Shown here piece after piece: positions 6,570 to 13,890 of a stretch of DNA of 14,502 bases; the stretch's first letter is position 1, and the number at the start of each line of letters is the position of its first letter. The DNA is taken from positions 1-14,502 of the forward strand of contig CAMNCR010000120.1 of assembly GCA_946534455.1 (NCBI GenBank), written 5' to 3'. Both the position numbers and the translations under genes were made by a program. Below the pieces are notes generated by a model, which was given only the letters and a program-made list of their open reading frames with translations, was not told the origin of the DNA and did not search any database. Source of the stretch: an uncultured Clostridia bacterium. GTDB taxonomy: Bacteria; Bacillota; Clostridia; Christensenellales; Aristaeellaceae.

Positions 6570-6600
6570 TGATACATAAAAGACATTCTGCACATCAAAA
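6570..6600 (+). promoter_or_regulatory. Candidate promoter and shared motif for the GH105 operon
   Basis: TGATACATA at 6570-6578 is a plausible extended -10 without a good -35, as in activator-dependent promoters. It resembles the TGATATAAAAGA context of the first operon's promoter (421-432). Just downstream, TTCTGCACATCAAAA (6586-6600) matches TTTTGCACAGCACAA at 404-418 in 12 of 15 positions. A shared binding site is possible, but the motif sits differently relative to the two -10 elements, which weakens the case. Confidence 0.35.
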
Positions 6601-6624
6601 CAAGGACGGATGAGTCCGGGACGG

Positions 6625-6638
6625 ATCGAGTATTCGAT
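6625..6638. promoter_or_regulatory. Small palindrome upstream of the GH105 gene
   Basis: ATCGA (6625-6629) and TCGAT (6634-6638) form an inverted repeat with a GTAT centre, 37 bases before the GH105 start, in an AT-richer stretch. It would lie in the leader if transcription starts near 6585. It may be an operator; evidence is symmetry only. Confidence 0.25.
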
Positions 6639-6675
6639 TTATCATGAACAAACAGGAAAGAGCGGGTGAGCGAGC

Positions 6676-7725
6676 ATGGGAGAAACCTATAAGCAGACGG
6701 CGGACCGGGTGCTGGGCATGCTGCAGCGGGCGGACGGAAATGATCCTTCCCGCGGGCATCTGACCATGAACAACTGGGAGTGGCCGACCGGCGTGGCCCT
6801 GTACGGCATCTACAAGACCTATCAGCAGAGCGGAGACCGGTCCATTCTGGATTATCTCACCGGGTGGTATGACGACATGCTGTCCCGGGAGCAGAAGCCC
6901 CACCGCAACGTGAACACGGTGGCGCCCGTGCTGACGCTGACCTGCCTGTATCAGGAGACGAAGAACGAGAAGTATCGGACGGAGATCGAAAGCTGGCTCG
7001 GCTGGGTGCTGAAGGAAATGCCCCGGACGGAATACGGCGGGCTGCAGCACTGCACGGTGTGGAACAAGCACTATCAGCAGCTGTGGTGCGACACGCTGTT
7101 CATGGTCTGCCTGTTCCTGGCCAAGGCCGGCGTGGCGCTGGAGCGGCCGGAGCTGATTGAGGAGGCGGAGTATCAGTTCCTGATGCACATCCGCTATCTG
7201 CAGAACAAGGTCAACGGCCTGTTCTACCACGGCTGGACCTTTGACCGGCGGCACAACTTCGCGGAGGCCTTCTGGGCCCGGGGCAACGCCTGGTTCACCG
7301 CGGCGGCCATCGAGCTGTACGATATCACCCGGCGGAACGACGCGGCCATGCGCATGATTCAGTCCGCCTGGCTGGATCAGGTGCTGGCGCTGTGGAAGTA
7401 TCAGCGGGTGAACGGCCTCTATACCACGCTGATCGACGTGGAGGAGACCTACTGCGAGACCAGCGCCACGGCGGCCATCGCCTACGGCGTGCTCAAGGGC
7501 ATCCGCCTGGGGTGGCTGCCGCAGGAGCCCTATCAGCAGATGGGCATGCTTTCCGCCCAGGCCGTGCTGGATCAGATCGATGAAACCGGCGCCGTGCAGG
7601 GCGTATCCGGCGGAACCGGGATGGGGCACAACCTGCAGCATTACAAGGACATCATTGTCACCCCGACGGCCTACGGCCAGGGGCTGACCTTCCTGATGCT
7701 GACCGAGCTGATGATCCGGGAATGA
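6676..7725 (+). CDS. GH105 unsaturated rhamnogalacturonyl hydrolase (YteR-like)
   Basis: This 349-residue enzyme removes the unsaturated galacturonyl residue that polysaccharide lyases leave at the non-reducing end of RG-I oligosaccharides. It lacks a signal peptide, so it acts in the cytoplasm. It shows the alpha/alpha-barrel pattern of GH88/GH105: NWEWPTGVALYGIYKTY near 33-49, LWCDTLFM with the likely catalytic D139, H185 in FYHGWTFD, and FWARGNAWF at 199-207. D139 and H185 sit at the same spacing as D143 and H189 of Bacillus YteR. The segment NVNTVAP (78-84) lies where I would expect the second acidic residue, and reads Asn instead of Asp. The start is ATG 6676 with only a modest GGTGAG upstream. 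It heads the long rightward operon, next to a transporter, as yteR does in B. subtilis. Confidence 0.88.
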   Translation: MGETYKQTADRVLGMLQRADGNDPSRGHLTMNNWEWPTGVALYGIYKTYQQSGDRSILDYLTGWYDDMLSREQKPHRNVNTVAPVLTLTCLYQETKNEKYRTEIESWLGWVLKEMPRTEYGGLQHCTVWNKHYQQLWCDTLFMVCLFLAKAGVALERPELIEEAEYQFLMHIRYLQNKVNGLFYHGWTFDRRHNFAEAFWARGNAWFTAAAIELYDITRRNDAAMRMIQSAWLDQVLALWKYQRVNGLYTTLIDVEETYCETSATAAIAYGVLKGIRLGWLPQEPYQQMGMLSAQAVLDQIDETGAVQGVSGGTGMGHNLQHYKDIIVTPTAYGQGLTFLMLTELMIRE

Positions 7726-7778
7726 GGTCCCCGGCGGGCGCCTGGAACCAGACAGAGACGGAGAAAGGATGAAGTCGA

Positions 7779-8735
7779 ATGTCCACAAAGGCCGCGGAAC
7801 GCAGAGCCGTTCACGGAACCGGGAAACAGTACTGGAAGCACCTCCGGTCCGAGGTGAAGCGGGACCGGTGGCTGTATCTGCTGCTGATTCCCGGAGTCAT
7901 CTATTTCCTGGTGTTCAAGTATCTGCCGATGTTCGGCATCGTGATCGCCTTCGAGAACTACGTGCCGGCCTCGGGCGTGCTGGGCAGCGAATGGGTCGGA
8001 CTCAAGTGGTTTGAGAGCTTCTTCGGATTCCCGGCCTGGACGCGGTACCTGGCCAACACGCTGATTCTCTCGCTGATGAACATCATCTTTTTCTTCCCGG
8101 CGCCGATCATTCTGGCGCTGCTGCTGAACGAGATGATGAATCTGAGATACAAGAAGCTGCTGCAGACGCTGCTTTACGTGCCGCACTTCATCTCCATCGT
8201 GATCGTGGTGTCCATCACCTTCGTGATGTTCGGACCCAGCGGCATCGTCTACAAGCTGACCAACCAGCTGCTGGGCTATCCGATCAACTACATGGGCAGC
8301 CCGGACACCTTCCGCTGGATGATCATCGGCCAGACGATCTGGAAGGAGACCGGCTGGGGCACGATCATCTTCCTGGCGGCGCTGACCAACGTGGACACGC
8401 AGCTGTATGAGGCGGCCATGGTGGACGGCGCGGGACGGCTGCGCCGCCTGTGGCACATCACCCTGCCGGCGATCCGCTCCACGATCGTGCTGATGCTGAT
8501 CCTCCGGATGGGCTCCGTGCTGGACACGGGCTATGACCATCTGATCCTGATGGCCAACCCGCTGAACCGGAAGGTGTCCCAGACCCTGGACGTGTTCGTC
8601 TATGAGCAGGGCATCCGGGCCGGTCAGTTCAGCTACGCTTCCGCCATCGGCCTGATGAAGGCCATCGTGAGCGTGACGCTGGTGCTGGCCTCCAACAAGG
8701 TCGCGCATCTGATGGGCGAGCAGGGCCTCTACTGA
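7779..8735 (+). CDS. ABC sugar transporter permease 3 (LplB/YteP-like, CUT1 family)
   Basis: This 318-residue permease is the first channel subunit of the second importer. After a basic N-terminus, a hydrophobic segment (about residues 31-50) starts the LplB fold; GSEWVGLKWFESFF near 69-82 and FFFPAPIILALLLNEM near 104-119 align with permease 1, showing the two are paralogues. The EAA loop begins at E211 (EAAMVDGAGRLRRLWHITLP). ATG 7779 has AGAAAGGA upstream; the nearby ATG at 7769 is in another frame and gives no credible protein. It lies 53 bases after the GH105 gene in the same direction, suggesting that this importer delivers the GH105 substrate or its precursors. No ATPase gene accompanies it. 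Confidence 0.9.
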   Translation: MSTKAAERRAVHGTGKQYWKHLRSEVKRDRWLYLLLIPGVIYFLVFKYLPMFGIVIAFENYVPASGVLGSEWVGLKWFESFFGFPAWTRYLANTLILSLMNIIFFFPAPIILALLLNEMMNLRYKKLLQTLLYVPHFISIVIVVSITFVMFGPSGIVYKLTNQLLGYPINYMGSPDTFRWMIIGQTIWKETGWGTIIFLAALTNVDTQLYEAAMVDGAGRLRRLWHITLPAIRSTIVLMLILRMGSVLDTGYDHLILMANPLNRKVSQTLDVFVYEQGIRAGQFSYASAIGLMKAIVSVTLVLASNKVAHLMGEQGLY

Positions 8736-8751
8736 GAAAGGAGGAAGCAGC

Positions 8752-9702
8752 ATGAGTGAGAAAACCCTTATTTCTCCCCGGACTCACAAGCCGATGAAGA
8801 TTTCCTCCGGTCCGGTCGGCCAGAACTCGACCCCGGGAAGCATCGCCTTCAACATCTTCAATTACGTGTTTGTGACCCTGGTGGCCATCACGACCATCAT
8901 TCCGTTCATTTACCTGGTCGGCGCATCCTTCGCCACGGAGTACGAAATCGCGACCCGGCCCATGTTCTTCATCCCGCAGGATGTGTCCACCGGCGCCTAT
9001 GAGTACATCTTCTCCTCGAGCAAGATCGTCCGGGGCTTCGGCAACAGCGCGCTGATCACCGTGGCGGGCACGCTGATCAACCTGTTCTTTACCGTGACCA
9101 TGGCCTACGCGCTGAGCAAAACCCGCCTGCGGGGCCGGAACTTCTTCCTGAACATGGTCATCATCAGCATGTTCTTCTCCGGCGGCATGATTCCGGGCTA
9201 TATCATCGTGGCGAACGTGCTGGGGCTGAAGAACACCTACTGGTCGGTGCTGCTGCCCGGCGCCATCAGCGCCTACAACCTGATGATCGTCAAGAACTTC
9301 TTCCAGGGCATTCCGCAGGAGCTGGAGGAATCCGCCTCCATCGACGGCTGCAACGATCTGGGCATTCTCTGGAAGATCGTGCTCCCGCTGAGCCTGCCGG
9401 TGCTGGCCACCTTCGGCCTGTTCTACGCCGTGGGCCACTGGAACGCCTACTTCGGCGCCATGATCTACATGACAGGCGCCAAGGAGAAATGGCCGCTGCA
9501 GGTGCTGCTGCGCGAGCTGATCATCATGAGCAACGGCACGGCCGGCGACCTGACCAACATGGCGGACGACTTTGTCCAGCCGCCGGAGCAGTCCATCAAG
9601 ATGGCGGTCATCGTCGTTTCCACGGTGCCGATCATGTGCGTCTATCCCTTCCTGCAGAAGTACTTCGTCAAGGGCGTCATGGTGGGCGCGCTGAAGGGCT
9701 GA
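8752..9702 (+). CDS. ABC sugar transporter permease 4 (YtcP/LplC-like, CUT1 family)
   Basis: This 316-residue permease partners the preceding one and starts 16 bases after it, behind AAAGGAGGAA. The hydrophobic pattern is that of YtcP-type subunits, with a first segment near 38-58 and the family ending FLQKYFVKGVMVGALKG. The EAA loop is slightly unusual: it reads EESASIDGC from E192, with Ser in place of the first Ala of the EAA core and Cys in place of the usual Ala after DG. The conserved Gly and the following LWKIVLPLSLP are intact, so the protein is probably functional. The pair shows the same order as the first module: permease, permease, SBP. Confidence 0.9.
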   Translation: MSEKTLISPRTHKPMKISSGPVGQNSTPGSIAFNIFNYVFVTLVAITTIIPFIYLVGASFATEYEIATRPMFFIPQDVSTGAYEYIFSSSKIVRGFGNSALITVAGTLINLFFTVTMAYALSKTRLRGRNFFLNMVIISMFFSGGMIPGYIIVANVLGLKNTYWSVLLPGAISAYNLMIVKNFFQGIPQELEESASIDGCNDLGILWKIVLPLSLPVLATFGLFYAVGHWNAYFGAMIYMTGAKEKWPLQVLLRELIIMSNGTAGDLTNMADDFVQPPEQSIKMAVIVVSTVPIMCVYPFLQKYFVKGVMVGALKG

Positions 9703-9720
9703 CGCGAATCCATCGTTTCC

Positions 9721-9737
9721 TAAGGGCGCTGCCCTTA
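9721..9737 (+). promoter_or_regulatory. Hairpin in the permease-SBP gap (module 2)
   Basis: TAAGGGC (9721-9727) and GCCCTTA (9731-9737) form a perfect 7-bp stem with a GCT loop. An A-rich stretch and GAAGGAGG, the SBP ribosome binding site, follow within about 20 bases. It matches the hairpin at 2352-2375 in position and in its AAGGGC/GCCC core. No U-tract follows, so a stabilising or processing role fits better than termination. Confidence 0.6.
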
Positions 9738-9763
9738 AAAATAATGAAGGAGGAAAACCTGTC

Positions 9764-11275
9764 ATGAAGAAACTTGTTTCCCTGTTCCTTGCACTGGCGC
9801 TGCTTCTCTCGATGATGAGCTTCGCCGCCGCGGAAGAACCCTTCGTCATCAGCGTGCTGCTGCCGGAGTTCCCCGCCGACATCGACTTCGTCATGGAAGA
9901 CAACCCCGTGCTCCAGAAGATCCAGGAGCTGACCGGCGTGAAGCTGGAGATCCAGTGGGGCCCCAACTCCACCTATGCTGAAATCTTCTCCACGACCCTG
10001 GCGGATGCGAATCCCCCCATGCTGATCTCCGCGACCAACGCGCGGGATCCTCAGGTCGTGAACTCCGCCCGCGGCGGCACCTTCTGGGATCTGACCGAAG
10101 CGGTCAACGACGCGGAAAACTATCCCTATCTGGCTGCCGGCAACCACGCGATCTATGACAGCATCTCCGTGGACGGCCATCTCTACGGCATCTACCGCAG
10201 CCGGGCGTTCCCCCGCGGCGGCATCTACTATCGCTGCGACATCGCCAAGGAAGTGGGCTTCGACAAGGAAGTCAAGACCATCGACGATCTGACCGAGCTG
10301 GCGGAGAAGCTGGCCGGCTACAGCGATGACACCTATGCCCTGAATATGTGCTCCTACACCGCGGGCACCATCAACGTGATCACCGTGGCGATGGGCGCTC
10401 CCAACACCTGGGGCGTGGACGCGGACGGCAACATCTATCCCGCTCATCTGTCCGAGGGCTACATGAAGGGCCTGAACTGGCTGCGCCATCTGTACGAAAT
10501 CGGCGGCATCGATCCGAACTTCGCGCAGATCTCCACCTCCGACTGGGATACCATTGAACGGAACAACAAGGCGTTCATGCGGTTCGACTGCCTGGACAAC
10601 GCGCACCGTCAGCAGGAGTGGTTCGAGAACAACGCGGGCGTGACCGAGCAGATCTTCCAGTCCGTGGGCCCGGTGGCCAAGGAAGACGGCTCCATCTCCG
10701 TGTGGCCGCAGAACGAAGGCTTCGCCGGTGAGATCCTGGTCATGAAGAAGGCCGTGAAGGAAGAGGATCTGCCCAAGGTGCTGAAGTTCCTCGACTGGTG
10801 CAACAGCCCCGATGGCCAGACCATCATCAACGCCGGTCTGGAAGGCCTGACCTACGACGTGAACGAGGAAGGCTTCCGCTATGTGCCGGAAGAGAAGACC
10901 GATGAATACACCAAGAATTCCCAGATGTATCACAACAACGTGAACCAGCTGGGCATGGGCGTCCCGGGCAACCTGGAGAACCCGAGGGCGGCCGTGAACC
11001 GCGGCTACACGCAGCTGCGTCAGCGCTATGAAGAACTGAACGTGGAGCTGGCTCCCTACGCGGTGCTGAACCCCTGCGCCGGTCTGACGAGCGAGACCCA
11101 GATCAACTTCGGCGCGCAGCTGGATCCCATCATCTCCGACGCGGCCGTGCAGTACATTGCGGGCCTGATCGGCGAGGATGAGCTGAAGGCTGCCTGGGAC
11201 GAATGGGCTGACATGGGCGGTTCCAAGATGATCGAGGAATACAATGCCGCTTATCACGCAGCGCATCAGGAATGA
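9764..11275 (+). CDS. Extracellular solute-binding protein 2 (LipO/YtcQ-like)
   Basis: This 503-residue binding protein of the second importer begins with a signal peptide: MKK, a hydrophobic core at 4-20 and FAAA before E24. There is no cysteine in the signal region, so it cannot be a conventional lipoprotein. The mature protein starts with EEPFVISVLLPEFP and carries family 1 SBP features: a ligand-binding first domain, GHLYGIYRSRAFPRGGIYYR after the midpoint of that domain, LNWLRHLYEIGGIDPNFA near 238-255, and FLDWCNSPDGQTIINAGLEG near 342-361. These resemble LipO/LplA proteins of large-glycan importers. The start at 9764 follows GAAGGAGG. Hairpins precede (9721-9737) and follow it (11295-11320). 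Similarity to SBP 1 is clear mainly in the signal peptide and overall plan, so the two probably bind different oligosaccharides. Confidence 0.88.
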   Translation: MKKLVSLFLALALLLSMMSFAAAEEPFVISVLLPEFPADIDFVMEDNPVLQKIQELTGVKLEIQWGPNSTYAEIFSTTLADANPPMLISATNARDPQVVNSARGGTFWDLTEAVNDAENYPYLAAGNHAIYDSISVDGHLYGIYRSRAFPRGGIYYRCDIAKEVGFDKEVKTIDDLTELAEKLAGYSDDTYALNMCSYTAGTINVITVAMGAPNTWGVDADGNIYPAHLSEGYMKGLNWLRHLYEIGGIDPNFAQISTSDWDTIERNNKAFMRFDCLDNAHRQQEWFENNAGVTEQIFQSVGPVAKEDGSISVWPQNEGFAGEILVMKKAVKEEDLPKVLKFLDWCNSPDGQTIINAGLEGLTYDVNEEGFRYVPEEKTDEYTKNSQMYHNNVNQLGMGVPGNLENPRAAVNRGYTQLRQRYEELNVELAPYAVLNPCAGLTSETQINFGAQLDPIISDAAVQYIAGLIGEDELKAAWDEWADMGGSKMIEEYNAAYHAAHQE

Positions 11276-11294
11276 TGGATTTGCAATGACGACC

Positions 11295-11320
11295 GGGGCT
11301 GCCGTGCAAACGGCAGCCCC
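11295..11320 (+). terminator. Long GC-rich hairpin after SBP 2 (3' stabiliser or partial terminator)
   Basis: GGGGCTGCCGT (11295-11305) pairs perfectly with ACGGCAGCCCC (11310-11320) around a GCAA tetraloop, a stable GNRA type. TCCCTTT follows, a weak T-tract, then the ribosome binding site of the next gene. The same kind of hairpin follows SBP 1 at 4047-4076. Partial termination or protection of the SBP message would make the binding protein more abundant than the downstream enzymes. Confidence 0.6.
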
Positions 11321-11338
11321 TCCCTTTGCGGAGGAAAC

Positions 11339-12139
11339 ATGAACAGAATCTACTGCTGCTTTCCGGGCGGAAAGCACAAGGCGCTGACCATGAGCTACGA
11401 CGACGGCAGAACGCAGGACCGCCGCCTGATCGAGATTTTCAACCGGAACGGCATCAAGGGCACCTTTCATCTCAACAGCGGCCTGTTTGACCGGGGCGAC
11501 CGGGTCATGCCGGAGGAGATTCCGGAGCTGTACCGGGGGCATGAGGTGGCGTGCCACACCGTGACCCACCCGACCATCGCCCGCTGCCCCCTGCCCGAGG
11601 TGGCGCACGAGGTGCTGGAGGACCGGCGCTTCCTGGAGGCGCACACCGGATACCCGGTGCGGGGCCTGAGCTATCCCAACGGCTCCCTCAGCCGGGACAT
11701 TGAGGCGCTGCTGCCGGCCTGCGGCATTCGCTACAGCCGCGTGGTGGGCTCCTCGGACAGCTTCGCGCTGCCGGAGAATCCCTATCGGTGGCAGGCCACC
11801 TGCCATCACAATCACCGCCTGCTGGAGCTGGGGGACCAGTTCCTGGGGCTGTTCAAGAAGCAGTATCTGTATCTGATGTATGTCTGGGGCCACAGCTATG
11901 AGTTTGACGACCGGCAGAACTGGGATCTGATGGAGACCTTCTGCGAAAAGATGGGCGGCCATGAGGACATCTGGTACTGCACGAACATCGAATTCATGGA
12001 CTGCATGGATGATTTTGCCCGCCTGCAGTTCGCGGCGGACAACAGCTTTGTCTATAATCCCAACGCCAGGGACTGTTATATTTCGGTGAACGACGGGACG
12101 CCCGTCCGCATTCCCGCGGGGCAGACCGTGAAGCTGTAA
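11339..12139 (+). CDS. Polysaccharide deacetylase-like protein (NodB/CE4 fold), cytoplasmic
   Basis: This 266-residue protein carries the metal-dependent NodB deacetylase signatures. Motif 1 reads LTMSYDDGRTQD with D21 and D22, where the usual form is TFDDG. The metal-binding histidines fit H73 and H77 in HTVTH, and RGLSYPNG (108-115) fits motif 3. A later WGHSYEF at 183-189 may supply the distal catalytic histidine H185. CE4 enzymes usually remove acetyl groups from chitin, xylan or peptidoglycan outside the cell, but this one has no signal peptide and sits in a pectin operon. Removing acetyl groups from imported oligogalacturonides or RG-I fragments is a reasonable inference, not shown. ATG 11339 follows GGAGGA. 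The last 45 or so residues look like a small extra beta domain. Confidence 0.75.
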   Translation: MNRIYCCFPGGKHKALTMSYDDGRTQDRRLIEIFNRNGIKGTFHLNSGLFDRGDRVMPEEIPELYRGHEVACHTVTHPTIARCPLPEVAHEVLEDRRFLEAHTGYPVRGLSYPNGSLSRDIEALLPACGIRYSRVVGSSDSFALPENPYRWQATCHHNHRLLELGDQFLGLFKKQYLYLMYVWGHSYEFDDRQNWDLMETFCEKMGGHEDIWYCTNIEFMDCMDDFARLQFAADNSFVYNPNARDCYISVNDGTPVRIPAGQTVKL

Positions 12140-12165
12140 TCTTCACCGGAGAGGGAGGAAAAACG

Positions 12166-13221
12166 ATGGAAATCTACCGGGATGCCGTGACCGGCTACGA
12201 GGTGCGCCGCTATACGGAGGGGCCGGAGCGGAATGCCAAGCTTTACTTCACCTGCGAAAACTTTTCCACGGACGATCAGTACTTCTTTTTCATGAAGCAG
12301 CAGCTGGAGGGCCGGACCGACGGCGGCTGCTACCGGGCGAACGTGCGAACGGGCGAAATCGACCGGGTGACGGACGACACCTTCCGGGGCTTCGCCACGG
12401 ACCGGGAAAAGAACATCGGCTACACCTGCAGAAACGAGACGGAGGTCTTCGCGGTGGATCTGGCCACCAACGGGATGACGAAGATCGGCGATCTTCCCCG
12501 GGGCGGCCGGATTACCGGGCATCTGACCGCGGCGAACACCGGCCGCATCGCCTGCAGCTATCATCTGGCCAACAAGTACTACGCCCTGGTGATCCTGGAT
12601 CCGGGGAAGGAGGCGGAGGTGGTGTACCAGAGCGACTACCGCCTGGGCCACGCGCAGATCTGCCCCAGCGATGAGGACCTGATCTTCTACATTCACGAGA
12701 CGGAGGGCGACGCCTTCCAGCGGACCTGGATGTACGACGTGAAGGAGCGGTACGCCCGGCCCTACTATGTGGAGCATCCCCATGAGTGGATTACCCACGA
12801 GGTCTGGAGCGCCGACGGCACGGAGATGGCCCTGATGAAGCTGGATCCCGCCGGCCCCGTGGAGGCGGGCGAAATCCACACCGGCAACATCATCATCGGC
12901 GATAAGGACGGGCGGCATTTCGACGTCCGGGCCAGCAGCACGCAGCTGCTGCATCCCTGCATCAGCCGGGATCACAAATGGCTGTGCGCGGACCGCATCA
13001 GCTATCTGGGCACGAAGGTGCAGGAGGGCGTGGTGCTCTTTGAGCGGGCCACGGGCAAATCGAAGCTGATCGCCACCACCGGCGACTGCCGGACCGGGGC
13101 GGACCATCAGCATCCCTCCTTCAACCGGAAGGGAGATCAGATTCTGTTCTCCAATCCGGACGAGCGCGGCAACGCCCAGGTGTGCGTCATCGATCTGAAT
13201 CAGGTCTGGAAGGAATGGTAA
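12166..13221 (+). CDS. ogl: Oligogalacturonate lyase-like beta-propeller protein (PL22)
   Basis: This 351-residue protein would cleave short (often unsaturated) oligogalacturonides by beta-elimination in the cytoplasm; no signal peptide is present. It has the repeated beta-strand pattern of a seven-bladed propeller. Stretches resembling PL22 enzymes include LGHAQICPSDEDLIFYIHE near 160-178, EWITHEVWSADGTEMAL near 206-222, and DHQHPSF at 313-319 followed by ILFSNPDERGNAQV. H314 and H316 fit the metal-binding His-x-His of PL22. A conserved Gln that I recall three residues before the first His reads Gly here (G311). The protein is shorter than the usual roughly 390 residues. Its place among GH105, esterase and transporter genes supports the call. 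A related propeller protein without lyase activity is the main alternative. The start follows GGAGGAAAAA, 26 bases after the deacetylase gene. Confidence 0.75.
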   Translation: MEIYRDAVTGYEVRRYTEGPERNAKLYFTCENFSTDDQYFFFMKQQLEGRTDGGCYRANVRTGEIDRVTDDTFRGFATDREKNIGYTCRNETEVFAVDLATNGMTKIGDLPRGGRITGHLTAANTGRIACSYHLANKYYALVILDPGKEAEVVYQSDYRLGHAQICPSDEDLIFYIHETEGDAFQRTWMYDVKERYARPYYVEHPHEWITHEVWSADGTEMALMKLDPAGPVEAGEIHTGNIIIGDKDGRHFDVRASSTQLLHPCISRDHKWLCADRISYLGTKVQEGVVLFERATGKSKLIATTGDCRTGADHQHPSFNRKGDQILFSNPDERGNAQVCVIDLNQVWKEW

Positions 13222-13224
13222 GGC

Positions 13225-13890
13225 ATGAATACGATCTTCATCATCGGGGATTCCACCGTCGAGGACAACAAACCGCCGTTCCGGGGCTGGGGCTGGGCCC
13301 TGCCCCGCTACGTGCGGGAGGGCGTGCGGGTTCGAAACTGCGCGCTGAGCGGGCGGTCCAGCCGGAGCTTCCGGGCGGAAGGGCTGTTTGCGCCCGTGGA
13401 GCAGGAGCTCTCCGCCGGGGATCTGCTGCTCATTCAGTTCGGGCATAACGACGAAAAGGACGATGAGCGCCACACGGATCCGGACACCACCTTCCGGGAG
13501 GAGCTCTGGAAGTACTGCGCGTTTGCCCTTTCGCGCGGCGCGAAGCCCGTGCTGTTCACGCCGGTTTCCAGGCGCTTTTTCGTGGGCGGCGGCAGCATGC
13601 TCTACACCCATGGGGAATATCCCCGGGCCATCCGGGAGCTGGCGGCGGAAAAAGGCGTGCTGCTGTGCGATCTGAAGAAGGACAGCCGCGAGCTGTACCT
13701 CTCCCTGGGGGAGGAGAAAACCGCGGAGCTGTTCGTCCGCCTGCGCCCGGGCGAAAACCCGGATTTCCCGGAGGGGCACGACGACAAGACTCATTTTAAC
13801 GAATACGGCGCGGATCAGATCTGCCGCCTGGTGGTGGCGGAGCTGCGCCGGGATCCGGAGTGCGCGGCGATGCTGCGGAAGGACGCATGA
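13225..13890 (+). CDS. SGNH-type rhamnogalacturonan acetylesterase (CE12-like)
   Basis: This 221-residue hydrolase removes acetyl esters from galacturonate residues of RG-I, which lets lyases and glycosidases act. The SGNH blocks are clear: GDST with nucleophile S10, the ALSGRSSRSF block with G43, FGHND with N75, and DDKTHFNEYGA with D187 and H190 completing the triad. This fits B. subtilis YesT/YesY-type enzymes in length and motif spacing. No signal peptide is visible, so deacetylation would take place after import. The start is ATG 13225, only three bases after the lyase stop, with the AAGGA of its ribosome site inside the upstream gene. Its stop overlaps the next start as ATGA, indicating translational coupling with the GH2 gene. 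Confidence 0.85.
   Translation: MNTIFIIGDSTVEDNKPPFRGWGWALPRYVREGVRVRNCALSGRSSRSFRAEGLFAPVEQELSAGDLLLIQFGHNDEKDDERHTDPDTTFREELWKYCAFALSRGAKPVLFTPVSRRFFVGGGSMLYTHGEYPRAIRELAAEKGVLLCDLKKDSRELYLSLGEEKTAELFVRLRPGENPDFPEGHDDKTHFNEYGADQICRLVVAELRRDPECAAMLRKDA

Noticed and set aside
6383..6598. N-terminal extension of the rhaM frame
   Set aside because: The extension runs through the TATAAT promoter and lacks a ribosome site. The start at 6382 gives the family length and places the catalytic His at residue 22.
7726..7778. Possible terminator between GH105 and permease 3
   Set aside because: Only weak GC-rich self-pairing with mismatches and no T-tract. The genes appear co-transcribed.
7769..8014. 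Alternative ATG start at 7769
   Set aside because: It opens a different frame of 81 codons without family features. The permease frame from 7779 is clearly the coding one.
9677..11962. A 761-codon minus-strand open frame opposite SBP 2 and the deacetylase
   Set aside because: Same composition artefact: no start signal, no recognisable motifs, and it spans the intergenic gap on the coding strand.
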